44,895 bases of DNA from Caldilineales bacterium. GTDB lineage: Bacteria; Chloroflexota; Anaerolineae; J102. The stretch spans positions 1-44,895 of the forward strand of contig JAIBAP010000050.1 in NCBI GenBank assembly GCA_019695115.1. Direction: 5' to 3'. The position numbers and the translations under genes are program-made. Below the pieces are notes generated by a model that was not told the DNA's origin, did no database searches, and was given only the letters and a program-made list of their open reading frames with translations. Shown in pieces: positions 6,875 to 15,493 of the stretch (the stretch's first letter is position 1; each line of letters begins with the position of its first letter).

Positions 6875-7606
6875 ATGTTCCTATTCAAACGTCGTTGGAT
6901 CCTGACCACTCTGCTGGTGGCCGTCGCCGCGGCCGTGATGGTGCGGCTGGGGTTCTGGCAGCTCGCCCGGCTGGCCGGCAAGCGCGCCTACATCGCCCAG
7001 GTCACGGCCGCGCTGGCAGCGGCGCCCCTGGCCCTCACTGGCGCCGAAACCGACCTGCCGGCCGACGAGTACCGCAATCGCCCGGCCACCGCCAAGGGCG
7101 AGTACGATTTCGAGCACGAGGTGCTGCTGAAGAATCAATTCTTCGGCAATCAGCCCGGCTACGATCTGCTGACGCCGTTTCGACTCGAAGGCAGCGAACA
7201 GGCGCTGTTGGTGGATCGGGGCTGGGTGCCGCTGGATGCCGGGGCCGTTGGCGACCTGACGGCGTTCCAGGAAGTGGGGAAACGGCAGATCGAGGGCAGG
7301 ATCGAACCGGCCGACCCGCGCCCCCGCCAGGCCGAGACCATCGCCGGGCAACAGAAGGAATGGTATCGGGTCGATCTCGAAGGGATTCAAGCCCAGACGC
7401 CCTACGCCTTGCTGCCGTTCTACCTGGCTCTGACCCCAAGCGATGACCACACCGGCCTCCCCAACCGCAACCCGCCGGAGATCATCCTGGATGAAGGCCC
7501 GCACCTGGGCTACGCCTTCCAGTGGTTTCTCTTTGCCCTGGTGGTTCCCATCGTCTACGCCGTGCAGGTGCGCAGGCTCGATCGTAAACCGGGCGACGGC
7601 CCCTAG
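6875..7606 (+). CDS. SURF1 family cytochrome c oxidase assembly protein
   Basis: The 243-residue protein shows the SURF1 plan: an N-terminal membrane helix at about residues 9-25, an extracytoplasmic domain, and a C-terminal membrane helix at about 208-228 (GYAFQWFLFALVVPIVYAV). Family motifs include LGFWQLARLAGKR near residue 26, YRNRPATAKGEYD, GYDLLTPFRL and LVDRGWVPLD. SURF1 acts in heme a insertion or handling during oxidase maturation. It is coupled to the upstream copper chaperone and to a Cys-cluster gene that starts 3 bases after its stop. No oxidase subunits are in the window. Confidence 0.92.
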   Translation: MFLFKRRWILTTLLVAVAAAVMVRLGFWQLARLAGKRAYIAQVTAALAAAPLALTGAETDLPADEYRNRPATAKGEYDFEHEVLLKNQFFGNQPGYDLLTPFRLEGSEQALLVDRGWVPLDAGAVGDLTAFQEVGKRQIEGRIEPADPRPRQAETIAGQQKEWYRVDLEGIQAQTPYALLPFYLALTPSDDHTGLPNRNPPEIILDEGPHLGYAFQWFLFALVVPIVYAVQVRRLDRKPGDGP

Positions 7607-7609
7607 GCG

Positions 7610-8125
7610 ATGATCATCGATCCTGACGAAGTGGCCGCCACCGGCAAAGAGCGGGCAACGGCGCATTGGGCGGTGTTTGCCAGGCTCTCGCCGCGGCTCC
7701 AGGCAGGCGATGAGGTTCTGGCGGCCCGGTTGGATGGCATCCTGGCCAAGGTCAGCGCCCAGATCGACTGCACAGCCTGCGGCCGCTGCTGCCGCCAGAT
7801 GGGGCCGCCATTGGACGAGGCCGACCTCATCCGCCTGGAGACGGGCCTGAACCTGGACCGGGCGACGATGCAATCACGGCTGTTGCGGCCGATGTGGCCC
7901 GGCGCCGCCGCCGATGACCAGGTGTGGCTGCTGCCCGACCCCTGCCCCCTGCACGATGGCCGGCTGTGCACCGTCTACGAGCACCGGCCGCAGGTCTGCC
8001 GCGATTTCCCGCAGGCGGTGGGGGCGAATCCGGTCGAGCGGTTGCAGGTCTGGGTCGAATATGCGCGTATTTGCCCGATTACGTTCAATACCATCGAGCG
8101 GATCGCGTTGGACAATGGCCGATAG
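7610..8125 (+). CDS. YkgJ-family cysteine cluster protein
   Basis: The 171-residue protein contains CTACGRCC (C54, C57, C60, C61) and a second set in DPCPLHDGRLC and HRPQVCRDFP. This is the CxxCxxCC pattern of the YkgJ/UPF0153 family, presumed to bind zinc or an Fe-S cluster. No enzyme activity is established for most members. The start ATG follows the SURF1 stop by 3 bases, so the two are almost surely co-transcribed. A role in metal delivery for the oxidase is possible from context but is inference. There is no signal peptide, so it is cytoplasmic. Confidence 0.85.
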   Translation: MIIDPDEVAATGKERATAHWAVFARLSPRLQAGDEVLAARLDGILAKVSAQIDCTACGRCCRQMGPPLDEADLIRLETGLNLDRATMQSRLLRPMWPGAAADDQVWLLPDPCPLHDGRLCTVYEHRPQVCRDFPQAVGANPVERLQVWVEYARICPITFNTIERIALDNGR

Positions 8126-8169
8126 CGCCAAAGCCCTCTCTACGGCCCATCGTCTAGCGCCGAACTCCG

Positions 8170-9789
8170 TCAGTTGTCCTGCTGCCGATAGACCTCGCCT
8201 TGCCATTCGTAGGGGACGGGGTCGAGGCGCCGGAACATGAGTTCGGTCAGACGGTCGGGCGCAGGCGTATCCCAGCCTCCCCAGAGGACGATAGGCGTTC
8301 CCTCCAGGCCGGGCGGCGTCTCGACGCCCAGGCCCTCGCCGCCGCCCGGCCCAAACACGGTGTAAACCCACCCTTCACCATGCTCGGCCAGCCAGCCAGG
8401 CAATGAGGCGGCGTTCAGCCACAGGGGGCGGCCCGGCAGACCAGCTGCGCCCGGTCGCAAGATCAAGAGCGGCTCCAGGTCAATTTCGCCGCCGAGGTTG
8501 GCTTCGCTCACCGGGCGGGCAACTACGCCCAGAGGTTCGCCGGGGGTGGGCGGCGGGGCGGTGTGCAGCCAATCACCCGGCACGGACAGGGTGTAGCGAT
8601 GTCTGGCGCCGTCGTTGCCCTGATGGGTGATGATCACCTGCCAGCCCTCGCCGGTTGGGGTCAAAGCGGCCGGCCCTTCGAGGTAGAACACGTAGTACTC
8701 GGGCAGGGGCAGACCGGTCAGGGCACCGCCGGCCGGCGCATCCAGGCCAAAGCGCCGGGCGAAGTCGGGCGCAGGCGCGCCAGCCGCTGGCGGCGCCAGC
8801 TCGATCTCGCCCACGCGGATGACAGCGGCCATGATCGGGGGGGCAGGGGCGGTTGCAGGGGGAGGGGTGGTCGGCAAGGGCGAGGCAAAGACGGTCGGGG
8901 TGGCCGTCGCTGCTGCGGGCCAGGGGCCGAGCCAGCGGTCGCGCCAGAAGAAGGCCGCCAGCGCCAGCAAGGCCAGGGCCACAGGCAGCCACAGCCAACG
9001 ACGGCGATGGCCGCGGGTCTCGGCCCCAACGTAAGTGACCAGGGCCAGGGTGACATTGTCGGGCGCGCCGCGTTCGAGGGTGGTCGCCAGCAGCAGGTCG
9101 GCGGCCTCGTCGGGGGGATAGGCGGACAGGATGGCAGCCATTTCAGCGGGGGCGAGGACGTTGCTGAGGCCATCGCTGCACAAGAGCAGTTGGTCGCCCG
9201 CTTCGACCGTGAGATGGAAAAGATCAGGGGTGGGGTCGCGATCGGGGCCGAGGGAATGGGTGACGACATTGCGGTAGGGATGGCGGGCGGCTTCGTCGGG
9301 CTTGAGCATCCCCGCCGCTATCTGCTCGGCCACCCAGGAATGGTCCTGGCTGATCTGGGTGAGTTGGCCGCGACGAAAGAGATAGGCGCGGCTGTCACCG
9401 ACATTGGCGACCAGCAGGCTGTGGCCGTGGAGCAAAGCCGCCACCAGGGTCGTGCCCATGCCGGCCTGGCCGCGAACGGCTTCGGCCTCCGCGATGACGC
9501 GGGCGTTGGCCGCGGCGATGGCGGCGCTGAGGGCCTGGTCGGGCGGGAGGTCGGCGCCGGTGTAGTAGGAGCGGAACAGGGTTTCGACCGCGGTCTGGCT
9601 GGCGACTTCGCCGGCGGCGTGGCCGCCCATGCCGTCGGCGACGACGAAGAGATGGCCGCGCCCGGCCAGGTCGTCATCTAGCAGGCCCAGGCGGCCCCGC
9701 CAGTCGAGCACCGTGCTGACGTGATCCTCGTTGATCTCGCGCACGCTGCCGGTGTGGGTGCGGATTTGAGCTTCGTAGAGAGCTGGCAT
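8170..9789 (-). CDS. PP2C-type Ser/Thr phosphatase with C-terminal external domain
   Basis: The 539-residue protein has a PP2C catalytic domain at about 1-255, with REINEDHVS, VVADGMGGHAAGE, NVGDSRAYLF, LCSDGLSN and GAPDNVTLALV giving the metal-binding acidic residues. A membrane helix follows at about 266-284 (WLWLPVALALLALAAFFW), then a Pro/Thr-rich linker and about 220 residues of unrecognised domain outside the cell. It would reverse Ser/Thr kinase action in the cytoplasm and may sense something outside. I chose ATG at 9789, which gives the family start MPALYEAQIRTHTG. A -10 box sits 7 bases before it and there is no Shine-Dalgarno, suggesting a leaderless mRNA. No kinase gene is nearby. 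Confidence 0.9.
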   Translation of the reverse strand: MPALYEAQIRTHTGSVREINEDHVSTVLDWRGRLGLLDDDLAGRGHLFVVADGMGGHAAGEVASQTAVETLFRSYYTGADLPPDQALSAAIAAANARVIAEAEAVRGQAGMGTTLVAALLHGHSLLVANVGDSRAYLFRRGQLTQISQDHSWVAEQIAAGMLKPDEAARHPYRNVVTHSLGPDRDPTPDLFHLTVEAGDQLLLCSDGLSNVLAPAEMAAILSAYPPDEAADLLLATTLERGAPDNVTLALVTYVGAETRGHRRRWLWLPVALALLALAAFFWRDRWLGPWPAAATATPTVFASPLPTTPPPATAPAPPIMAAVIRVGEIELAPPAAGAPAPDFARRFGLDAPAGGALTGLPLPEYYVFYLEGPAALTPTGEGWQVIITHQGNDGARHRYTLSVPGDWLHTAPPPTPGEPLGVVARPVSEANLGGEIDLEPLLILRPGAAGLPGRPLWLNAASLPGWLAEHGEGWVYTVFGPGGGEGLGVETPPGLEGTPIVLWGGWDTPAPDRLTELMFRRLDPVPYEWQGEVYRQQDN

Positions 9790-9796
9790 GGACGAG

Positions 9797-9805
9797 ATTG
9801 TATCA
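9797..9805 (-). promoter_or_regulatory. Extended -10 promoter for PP2C gene, leaderless type
   Basis: On the minus strand TGATACAAT ends 7 bases before the ATG at 9789. TG-A-TACAAT fits an extended -10 element; no good -35 is seen. Transcription would begin at or next to the start codon. Confidence 0.55.
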
Positions 9806-9842
9806 CAAGCGGCGGCGACAAAGCGGGCCTCGGTCGCCTGCC

Positions 9843-9871
9843 TTGTCGCCGCGCCGAATCTCACCTATAAT
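9843..9871 (+). promoter_or_regulatory. Promoter upstream of threonine dehydratase-like gene
   Basis: TTGTCG (9843-9848), 17 bases, TATAAT (9866-9871). An in-frame ATG lies 9 bases after the -10 box at 9881, and the family-consistent ATG is at 9965. Confidence 0.65.
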
Positions 9872-9964
9872 CCTGGCCGGATGCGCGCGGTCGCCGTTCC
9901 GCAGCCGTCGACGCCCCCAGAGACCATCGCCCGCCCCCGCAGATCCCATCGCCGCCTCCCTTTC

Positions 9965-10960
9965 ATGCCCGCCCCCACCGCCGTTGTCACCCTGACCGAT
10001 GTCCTTGCGGCCCGCCGCAGTCTGGCGCCCTATCTGCAACCGACGGCGCTCTACAACTATCCCAGCCTGAGCGCCATGTTGGGGATGGAGGTATGGGTGA
10101 AGCACGAGAATCACCAGCCGATCGGGGCGTTCAAGGTGCGCGGGGGCATCCATCTGATCGACAATCTGCCCGCCGAACAGAAACGGGCGGGGGTGATCAC
10201 GGCCAGCACGGGCAACCACGGCCAGTCCATCGCCTACGCCGCCCGCTTGTTCGGTGTGCGTGCGGTCATCGCCGTGCCCCAGGGCGCCAATCCTGCCAAG
10301 ATCAGTTCGATGCGCAATCTGGGCGCCGAGATCGTCTTCCAGGGGGCCGATTTCGACGAGGCGCGTGAGTGGGTGGAGGCCGAGGCTGGGGGCATGGGTC
10401 TGCGTTATGTCCACTCCGGCAACGAGCCACACCTGATCGCCGGCGTCGGCACCTACGCCCTGGAGATTTTGGAGCAGCAGCCGCGGGTGGAAGTGATCAT
10501 CGTCCCGGTGGGCGGCGGCAGCGGCGCCGCCGGGGTCTGTATCGTCGCCAAGGCGATGAATCCCCGTCTTCAGGTCATCGGTGTTCAGGCCGAAGCTGCG
10601 CCGGCGGCCTATCTATCGTGGAAAGAGGGCCGCCCGGTGGCAAGCGAGATGCGCACCTTTGCCGAAGGGCTGGCCACGCGCACGGCTTTCGAGCTGCCAC
10701 AGGCCATCCTGCGCCGCCATCTCGACGATTTCGTGCTCGTCAGCGAGGACGAGATGCGCCGGGCGATCGTGCTGCTGCTGGCTCATACCCGCAATCTGGC
10801 CGAGGGCGCCGGCGCGGCGCCGTTGGCGGCCGCCATCCGGCTGCGCGAGCAGTTGGCCGGGAAGCGCGTCGCCATTGTTCTCAGCGGCGGCAATCTCAGC
10901 CTCGAACAGATCCGCCAGATCCTGGCCGCCGAGGGCGGCCCTGCCTTTGCCCTGAATTGA
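9965..10960 (+). CDS. Threonine/serine dehydratase-like PLP enzyme
   Basis: The 331-residue protein belongs to fold-type II PLP enzymes. GAFKVRGG carries the Schiff-base lysine (K57), STGNHGQSIAYAA is the substrate loop, and VPVGGGSGAAG binds the cofactor phosphate. These are marks of threonine ammonia-lyase (threonine to 2-oxobutanoate) and serine dehydratase or racemase. There is no C-terminal ACT domain, so it resembles the unregulated catabolic form. ATG 9965 matches the family start; the upstream in-frame ATG at 9881 would add 28 Arg/Pro-rich residues and could be the start of a leaderless message. It stands alone between a divergent PP2C gene and a repeat block. Confidence 0.87.
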   Translation: MPAPTAVVTLTDVLAARRSLAPYLQPTALYNYPSLSAMLGMEVWVKHENHQPIGAFKVRGGIHLIDNLPAEQKRAGVITASTGNHGQSIAYAARLFGVRAVIAVPQGANPAKISSMRNLGAEIVFQGADFDEAREWVEAEAGGMGLRYVHSGNEPHLIAGVGTYALEILEQQPRVEVIIVPVGGGSGAAGVCIVAKAMNPRLQVIGVQAEAAPAAYLSWKEGRPVASEMRTFAEGLATRTAFELPQAILRRHLDDFVLVSEDEMRRAIVLLLAHTRNLAEGAGAAPLAAAIRLREQLAGKRVAIVLSGGNLSLEQIRQILAAEGGPAFALN

Positions 10961-10980
10961 ACGTCATGTTGTCGTCGTCC

Positions 10981-11098
10981 GTTCGCACGCAGGCGTGCTT
11001 GCTCCGCAGATCAACGCATCGCCGTTCGCACGTGGGCGTGCTCGCTCCGCAGATCAACGCATCGCCGTTCGCACGTGGGCGTGCTCGCTCTGCAGATG
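10981..11098. repeat. 43-bp tandem repeat, 2.7 copies, with palindromic core
   Basis: Units at 10981-11023 and 11024-11066, and a partial unit at 11067-11098, are nearly identical. Each begins TTCGCACGTGGGCGTGCTC, in which GCACG and CGTGC can pair over a 4-base loop. The same 20-base core occurs three times at 37301-37473, 26 kb away. Confidence 0.92.
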
Positions 11099-11103
11099 AG
11101 TGA

Positions 11104-11146
11104 ACCCACGCAACACGCAACACGCAACACGCAACACGGAACCCGA
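11104..11146. repeat. Heptamer array CACGCAA
   Basis: Four copies of the 7-mer AACACGC, then the GGAACCC-type 7-mers, run up to 19 bases before the response regulator start codon. The array replaces any visible Shine-Dalgarno or promoter close to that gene. Confidence 0.88.
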
Positions 11147-11164
11147 AACCCCACCTCCCACCCC

Positions 11165-11842
11165 ATGCCCATCCGCATCCTCATCGTCGAAGACGACCCC
11201 TCCATCGGTAAACTGCTGCGCCGATCTCTCTTGCTCGAAGAATATGAGGTCGAGCTGGCAACGACCGGTTACGATGGTCTGGACGCCTTCAACCGCGACC
11301 GGCCCGATATGGTCATCCTCGACCTGATGCTCCCCGGCATCGACGGCATCGAGGTCTGCCGGCGTATACGCGAGGTCAGCAACTTGCCGATCTTCATGAT
11401 CACGGCCCGGTCCACGATCGAAGATCGGGTGCTGGGGCTGGACAGCGGCGCCGACGATTACTCCGTCAAACCCTTCGACATCGATGAGGTGTTGGCCCGC
11501 GTGCGGGCGCTGCTGCGCCGCGTCGAAATCCAGGCCCCACCGCAGATCCTGCGCTTTGCCGACCTGGTGATGGACGTCGCGGCCCGCTCGGTGCACCGTG
11601 GCGAGCGTGAGGTCGAATTGACCGCGCGCGAGTTCGACATCCTGGAGCTTTTCCTGCGCCACCCCAACCAGGTTCTCACCCGCGCTCAAATCTATGATGA
11701 CATCTGGAGCTATGATTTCGGCGGCGAATCGAATATCATCGAAGTCTATGTGCGCTATCTGCGCACCAAGCTCGAGGCCGGCGGCGAGCTGCGGCTGATC
11801 TACACCAAGCGCGGGGCCGGCTACATCCTGCGTGAAGCATGA
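11165..11842 (+). CDS. OmpR/PhoB-family response regulator
   Basis: The 225-residue protein has a receiver domain at about 1-118 with acidic D10/D11, phospho-acceptor D53 ([13 protein letters not shown]), T80 and K102. A winged-helix DNA-binding domain follows at about 130-225 ([22 protein letters not shown]...[12 protein letters not shown]). It would bind DNA direct repeats when phosphorylated. No histidine kinase gene is next to it, so it is an orphan here. The ATG at 11165 gives the usual [11 protein letters not shown] start. The frame stays open upstream through the repeats and should not be annotated as part of the protein. It is followed 27 bases later by glucokinase. Confidence 0.93.
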   Translation: MPIRILIVEDDPSIGKLLRRSLLLEEYEVELATTGYDGLDAFNRDRPDMVILDLMLPGIDGIEVCRRIREVSNLPIFMITARSTIEDRVLGLDSGADDYSVKPFDIDEVLARVRALLRRVEIQAPPQILRFADLVMDVAARSVHRGEREVELTAREFDILELFLRHPNQVLTRAQIYDDIWSYDFGGESNIIEVYVRYLRTKLEAGGELRLIYTKRGAGYILREA

Positions 11843-11869
11843 GGCGTCATCTCCCATTGGAACGAGACC

Positions 11870-12868
11870 ATGTTACTTGCGGGCGACATTGGCGGCACGA
11901 AAACGGTGCTCGCCGTCTATTCTGAAGCAACCGGCCCCCGGCAGGCGGTGGCCGAGAAGGTCTATGCCAGCGCCGGTTTCGCCAGCCTGGAAAAGATCAT
12001 CACCGACTTCCTGGCTGCAACCAACCTCCCCATCGACCGCGCCTGTTTTGGTGTGGCCGGGCCGGTGGTCGATGGCCAATCCCACATCACCAATCTCCCT
12101 TGGGTGATCACAGCCAAACGCCTGCAGGAGGTGTTGGGAACGGGCAATGTGGCCTTGTTGAACGACCTGCAGGCGATTGCCTACTCCGTCCCCCACCTGC
12201 AAGCAGACGAAATCCACACCCTGCACACCGGCAGCCCGATGCAAGGCGGCAACATCGCCGTCATCGCCCCCGGCACCGGCCTGGGCGAGGCCTATCTCAC
12301 CTGGGATGGCAGCCGCTACCATGCCTTCGCCAGCGAGGGCGGGCACGGCGACTTTGCCCCGACCTCGCCGATCGAAATCGAGTTGCTGCGCTATCTGATG
12401 GATCGGCTCGACCACGTCAGCTACGAAAGGCTGGCCTCAGGATCGGGCCTGCCCAACATCTACCGCTTCCTGCGCGACGCCGGCTATGCGACCGAGCCGG
12501 CCTGGCTCAGCGAACAACTGCGCCAGACGGCCGACCCCAGCCCGGTCATCGTCGGCGCCGGCATCGCCGGCGAGCCACCTTGCGAACTGTGCGCCATGAC
12601 CGTCGAGCTCTTCGTCTCCATCCTGGGGGCCGAGGCCGGCAACCTGGCCCTCAAACTAATCGCACGCGGGGGCGTCTACCTGGGCGGCGGCATCCCACCC
12701 CGCATCCTGCCCGCCCTCGAACAGCAACGATTCATGCGCTCGTTTCTGCACAAAGGGCGCATGGCCGACCTGCTGCTGGCCATGCCCGTTCATGTCATCC
12801 TCAACCCGCGCACCGCCCTGCTCGGCGCCGCCCTCTACGGGCTTGAGCAGTGGCCGTCGGGCGGCTGA
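11870..12868 (+). CDS. glk: Glucokinase (Glk family, non-ROK)
   Basis: The 332-residue protein phosphorylates glucose with ATP. Residues 5-12 (GDIGGTKT) form the phosphate-1 loop of the ASKHA fold. VALLNDLQAIAYS holds the catalytic Asp, APGTGLGEAYL is a second phosphate loop, and SEGGHGDFAP is the glucose-binding segment of the Glk family. It lacks the CxCGxxGC zinc motif of ROK kinases. It is first in a run glk, SDR, glucose-6-phosphate isomerase and CBM48 protein on the same strand, which fits the entry of glucose or glycogen-derived sugar into glycolysis. Confidence 0.92.
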   Translation: MLLAGDIGGTKTVLAVYSEATGPRQAVAEKVYASAGFASLEKIITDFLAATNLPIDRACFGVAGPVVDGQSHITNLPWVITAKRLQEVLGTGNVALLNDLQAIAYSVPHLQADEIHTLHTGSPMQGGNIAVIAPGTGLGEAYLTWDGSRYHAFASEGGHGDFAPTSPIEIELLRYLMDRLDHVSYERLASGSGLPNIYRFLRDAGYATEPAWLSEQLRQTADPSPVIVGAGIAGEPPCELCAMTVELFVSILGAEAGNLALKLIARGGVYLGGGIPPRILPALEQQRFMRSFLHKGRMADLLLAMPVHVILNPRTALLGAALYGLEQWPSGG

Positions 12869-12900
12869 CCGACTTCTCTGCTGACAGTTCAAGGTGCACC

Positions 12901-13617
12901 ATGTTCGACTTTTCTGGTCAAGTTGTCCTCATCACCGGCGCTTCCGGCAATCTGGGCCAGGCGGTGGCCGAGGGCTTCGCCCAGGCCGGCGCCCATCTCG
13001 TGCTGGTCGACCGCTCGCCCGACCGCCTGCCCCTGCACTACCCCGCCCTGGCCGCCTCGCCCGACCACTGGCTGGCCGTTGGTGTGGATGCCACCGATGT
13101 CGAGGCGATGCGGCAGATGGCAGCCACTGCCGCCGCCCGCTGGGGCCGGCTCGATGCTTTGGTGAACACCGTGGGCGGGTTCAAGGCCGGCCGGCCGCTG
13201 CACGAAGCCGGGCTTGACCAACTCGACTTCCTGCTCAACCTCAATCTGCGCTCCACCTGGGTCGCCTGCCAGTCGGTCATCCCGCACATGCTGGCGCAAG
13301 GCTCCGGCACGATCGTCAACGTCGCCGCGCGGGCCTCGCTGGCGGGAGGCGCCACACTTGCCGCCTATAGCGCCGCCAAGGCCGCCGTCCTGCGCCTGAC
13401 CGAAAGCCTGGCGGCGGAGGTCAAAGCCAAGGGCATCCGCGTCAACGCCGTGCTGCCCGGCACCATCGACACCCCCCAGAACCGCAAAGAATCGCCCAAT
13501 GCCGATTACAGCCGCTGGGTGGACCCCGCCGCCCTGGCCGACGTCATCATCTTCCTGGCCTCGGATGCCGCCCGCGCCATTCACGGCGCCGGCATCCCGG
13601 TCTACGGCCTGGGCTAG
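12901..13617 (+). CDS. Short-chain dehydrogenase/reductase with altered active site
   Basis: The 238-residue protein is a classical SDR: TGASGNLG at 12-19 binds NAD(P), NTVGG stands in the usual NAG position, and Y156/K160 of the YxxxK motif are present (AAYSAAKAAV). The catalytic Ser expected 13 residues before Tyr is Ala143 (NVAARASLAGG); a Ser is at 146 instead. The activity may therefore be reduced or the geometry different. The substrate is unknown. The gene lies between glk and pgi with short gaps (32 and 66 bases), suggesting a sugar-related oxidoreductase, by context only. The ATG at 12901 gives the family start MFDFSGQVVLITG. Confidence 0.85.
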   Translation: MFDFSGQVVLITGASGNLGQAVAEGFAQAGAHLVLVDRSPDRLPLHYPALAASPDHWLAVGVDATDVEAMRQMAATAAARWGRLDALVNTVGGFKAGRPLHEAGLDQLDFLLNLNLRSTWVACQSVIPHMLAQGSGTIVNVAARASLAGGATLAAYSAAKAAVLRLTESLAAEVKAKGIRVNAVLPGTIDTPQNRKESPNADYSRWVDPAALADVIIFLASDAARAIHGAGIPVYGLG

Positions 13618-13683
13618 GGCCTTTACCGACCTTCCTGATCGGGACAGGATTTCAGCCAAACACAGACAAGGAATCGCCAGCCA

Positions 13684-15429
13684 ATGAGCACCTCAAGACT
13701 CAAACAGCCCTCGTCGCTGCGGATCGGCGCCAGCCTGGGCCGGCATCAGCCCGCCGTCGATCTCGCCCTGACAGAAATGGACGGGCAAGACATCATCCGC
13801 CGCATCTGGGATCATGACCCGACCGTGTGGCGACAGGACCCGACCGAGATCAGCAACCGGCTGGGGTGGCTGCACCTGCCGGGGTCGATGGCGTCCAGCA
13901 GTCCGGCCCTGCACACCTTCGCCGCCGAACTGGCCGGCGCCGGCTTTAGCCACGTGCTGCTGCTGGGGATGGGTGGGTCGAGTCTGGCGCCAGAGGTGTT
14001 CGCCAGCGTCTTCGGCCTCGATTCGGCGCAGCCGCCTGCCGGCCCGGCCCTGCGGCTGCAGGTCCTGGACAGCACACACCCCGACGCCGTCCTGGCCAAG
14101 ACCGCGGCCTTCGACCCAGCCCGAACACTCTACATCGTCTCCACCAAATCCGGCGGCACCGTCGAAACCTTTTCGTTCCTCCGCTTTTTCTACAACCAGG
14201 TCGAATCGGCCCTGGGCAAGGGCCAGGCCGGCGCCCACTTTGCCGCCACCACCGATCCCGGCAGCAAGTTGGCCGAGGTGGCTCAGGCGTACAACTTCCG
14301 CCGCACTTTCCTCAACGACCCCACCATCGGCGGCCGCTATTCGGCGCTGTCATTCTTCGGCCTGGCCCCGGCGGCGCTGGTGGGGGTGGATGTGGCCCGG
14401 CTGCTGGAGCAGGCGAGCGCGGCGGCCGCCGCTTGCCGGCGTCGGGCGAACAACCCGGCTGCCCGCCTGGGCGCCATCCTGGCCGAGCTGGCAAAGCAGG
14501 GCCGCGACAAAGTCACGTTCGTGATTTCGCCCGACCTGGCCAGTTTTGGCGACTGGGTCGAGCAACTCATCGCCGAAAGCACGGGCAAAGAGGGCAAGGG
14601 CATCTTGCCGGTGGTGGGCGAAGCGCTGGGCCGGCCCGAAAGCTACGGCCCCGACCGCCTGTTCGTGCAGATCAAGCTGGCCGGCGATGCCGGGCACGAC
14701 GCCGGGCTGCGCCGCCTGGCCCGGGCCGGGCATCCGCTGGTGCGTATCGACCTGAACGACCGCTACGAGCTGGGCGCGCAGTTCTTCCTCTGGGAAATGG
14801 CAACCGCCGTGGCCGGACATCGGCTCGACATCCAGCCCTTCGACCAACCCAACGTCGAGAGCGCCAAAGTGCTGGCCCGCAAGATGGTGGCCGCTTTCCA
14901 GGAAACCGGCAGCCTGCCGCCCGAACAACCCGCCTTCAGCGATGAAAGCACCGATGTCTTTGGGTCGTGGCCGGTCACGCGGCGGCCACTGCGCGCCGCC
15001 GCCGATGTGCTGATCGATTTCCTGCGCCAGGTCGAGGCGGGCGACTATCTCGCCCTTCAGGCCTATGTCCAGCCCACCCCGGCCATCGCTGCGGCCCTGG
15101 CCGACCTGCGCCAGCGGCTGCGGCAGCGATACCACACGGCCACCACCGTCGGCTTTGGCCCCCGCTTCTTGCACTCCACCGGCCAGCTGCACAAAGGCGA
15201 TGCCGGACGCGGCCTCTTCCTCCAGTTCACCGATGTCGCCAGCGCGACGGTCGCCATCCCCGACGAAGCCGGCGCTCCTGCTTCGTCGATCTCGTTCGCT
15301 GTGCTCGTCCTGGCCCAGGCTCTGGGCGACCGTCAGGCCCTGGTCGATAACCAACGACGAGTGTTGCGCTTCCATTTCCGAGGCGATGCTGAGGCCGGTC
15401 TGCGACGCCTGGCCGCGGCGCTGGGCTAA
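13684..15429 (+). CDS. Glucose-6-phosphate isomerase-like protein (TalPgi C-terminal type)
   Basis: The 581-residue protein resembles the isomerase half of the bifunctional transaldolase/phosphoglucose isomerases found in Chloroflexota and some other phyla. Here it stands alone, without a transaldolase domain. Two SIS-type sugar-phosphate domains are visible: LLLGMGGSSLAPEVF, then YIVSTKSGGTVET and NDPTIGGRYSALSFFGL, which match phosphate-binding and active-site segments. It would interconvert glucose 6-phosphate and fructose 6-phosphate, following the glucokinase encoded upstream. The C-terminal 150 residues look like a second, less conserved part of the same family. A close alternative is a general SIS-domain aldose-ketose isomerase. 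Confidence 0.82.
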   Translation: MSTSRLKQPSSLRIGASLGRHQPAVDLALTEMDGQDIIRRIWDHDPTVWRQDPTEISNRLGWLHLPGSMASSSPALHTFAAELAGAGFSHVLLLGMGGSSLAPEVFASVFGLDSAQPPAGPALRLQVLDSTHPDAVLAKTAAFDPARTLYIVSTKSGGTVETFSFLRFFYNQVESALGKGQAGAHFAATTDPGSKLAEVAQAYNFRRTFLNDPTIGGRYSALSFFGLAPAALVGVDVARLLEQASAAAAACRRRANNPAARLGAILAELAKQGRDKVTFVISPDLASFGDWVEQLIAESTGKEGKGILPVVGEALGRPESYGPDRLFVQIKLAGDAGHDAGLRRLARAGHPLVRIDLNDRYELGAQFFLWEMATAVAGHRLDIQPFDQPNVESAKVLARKMVAAFQETGSLPPEQPAFSDESTDVFGSWPVTRRPLRAAADVLIDFLRQVEAGDYLALQAYVQPTPAIAAALADLRQRLRQRYHTATTVGFGPRFLHSTGQLHKGDAGRGLFLQFTDVASATVAIPDEAGAPASSISFAVLVLAQALGDRQALVDNQRRVLRFHFRGDAEAGLRRLAAALG

Positions 15430-15493
15430 CGCCGCCGGCCGGGCCGTCGTTCGGTTCTCGCTCCCTCGCCCATCGCATCTGACCCCGCCACCC

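Noticed and set aside
11075-11164. N-terminal extension of the response regulator
   Set aside because: The extra codons come from the 43-bp and heptamer repeats; the receiver fold begins at the ATG at 11165.
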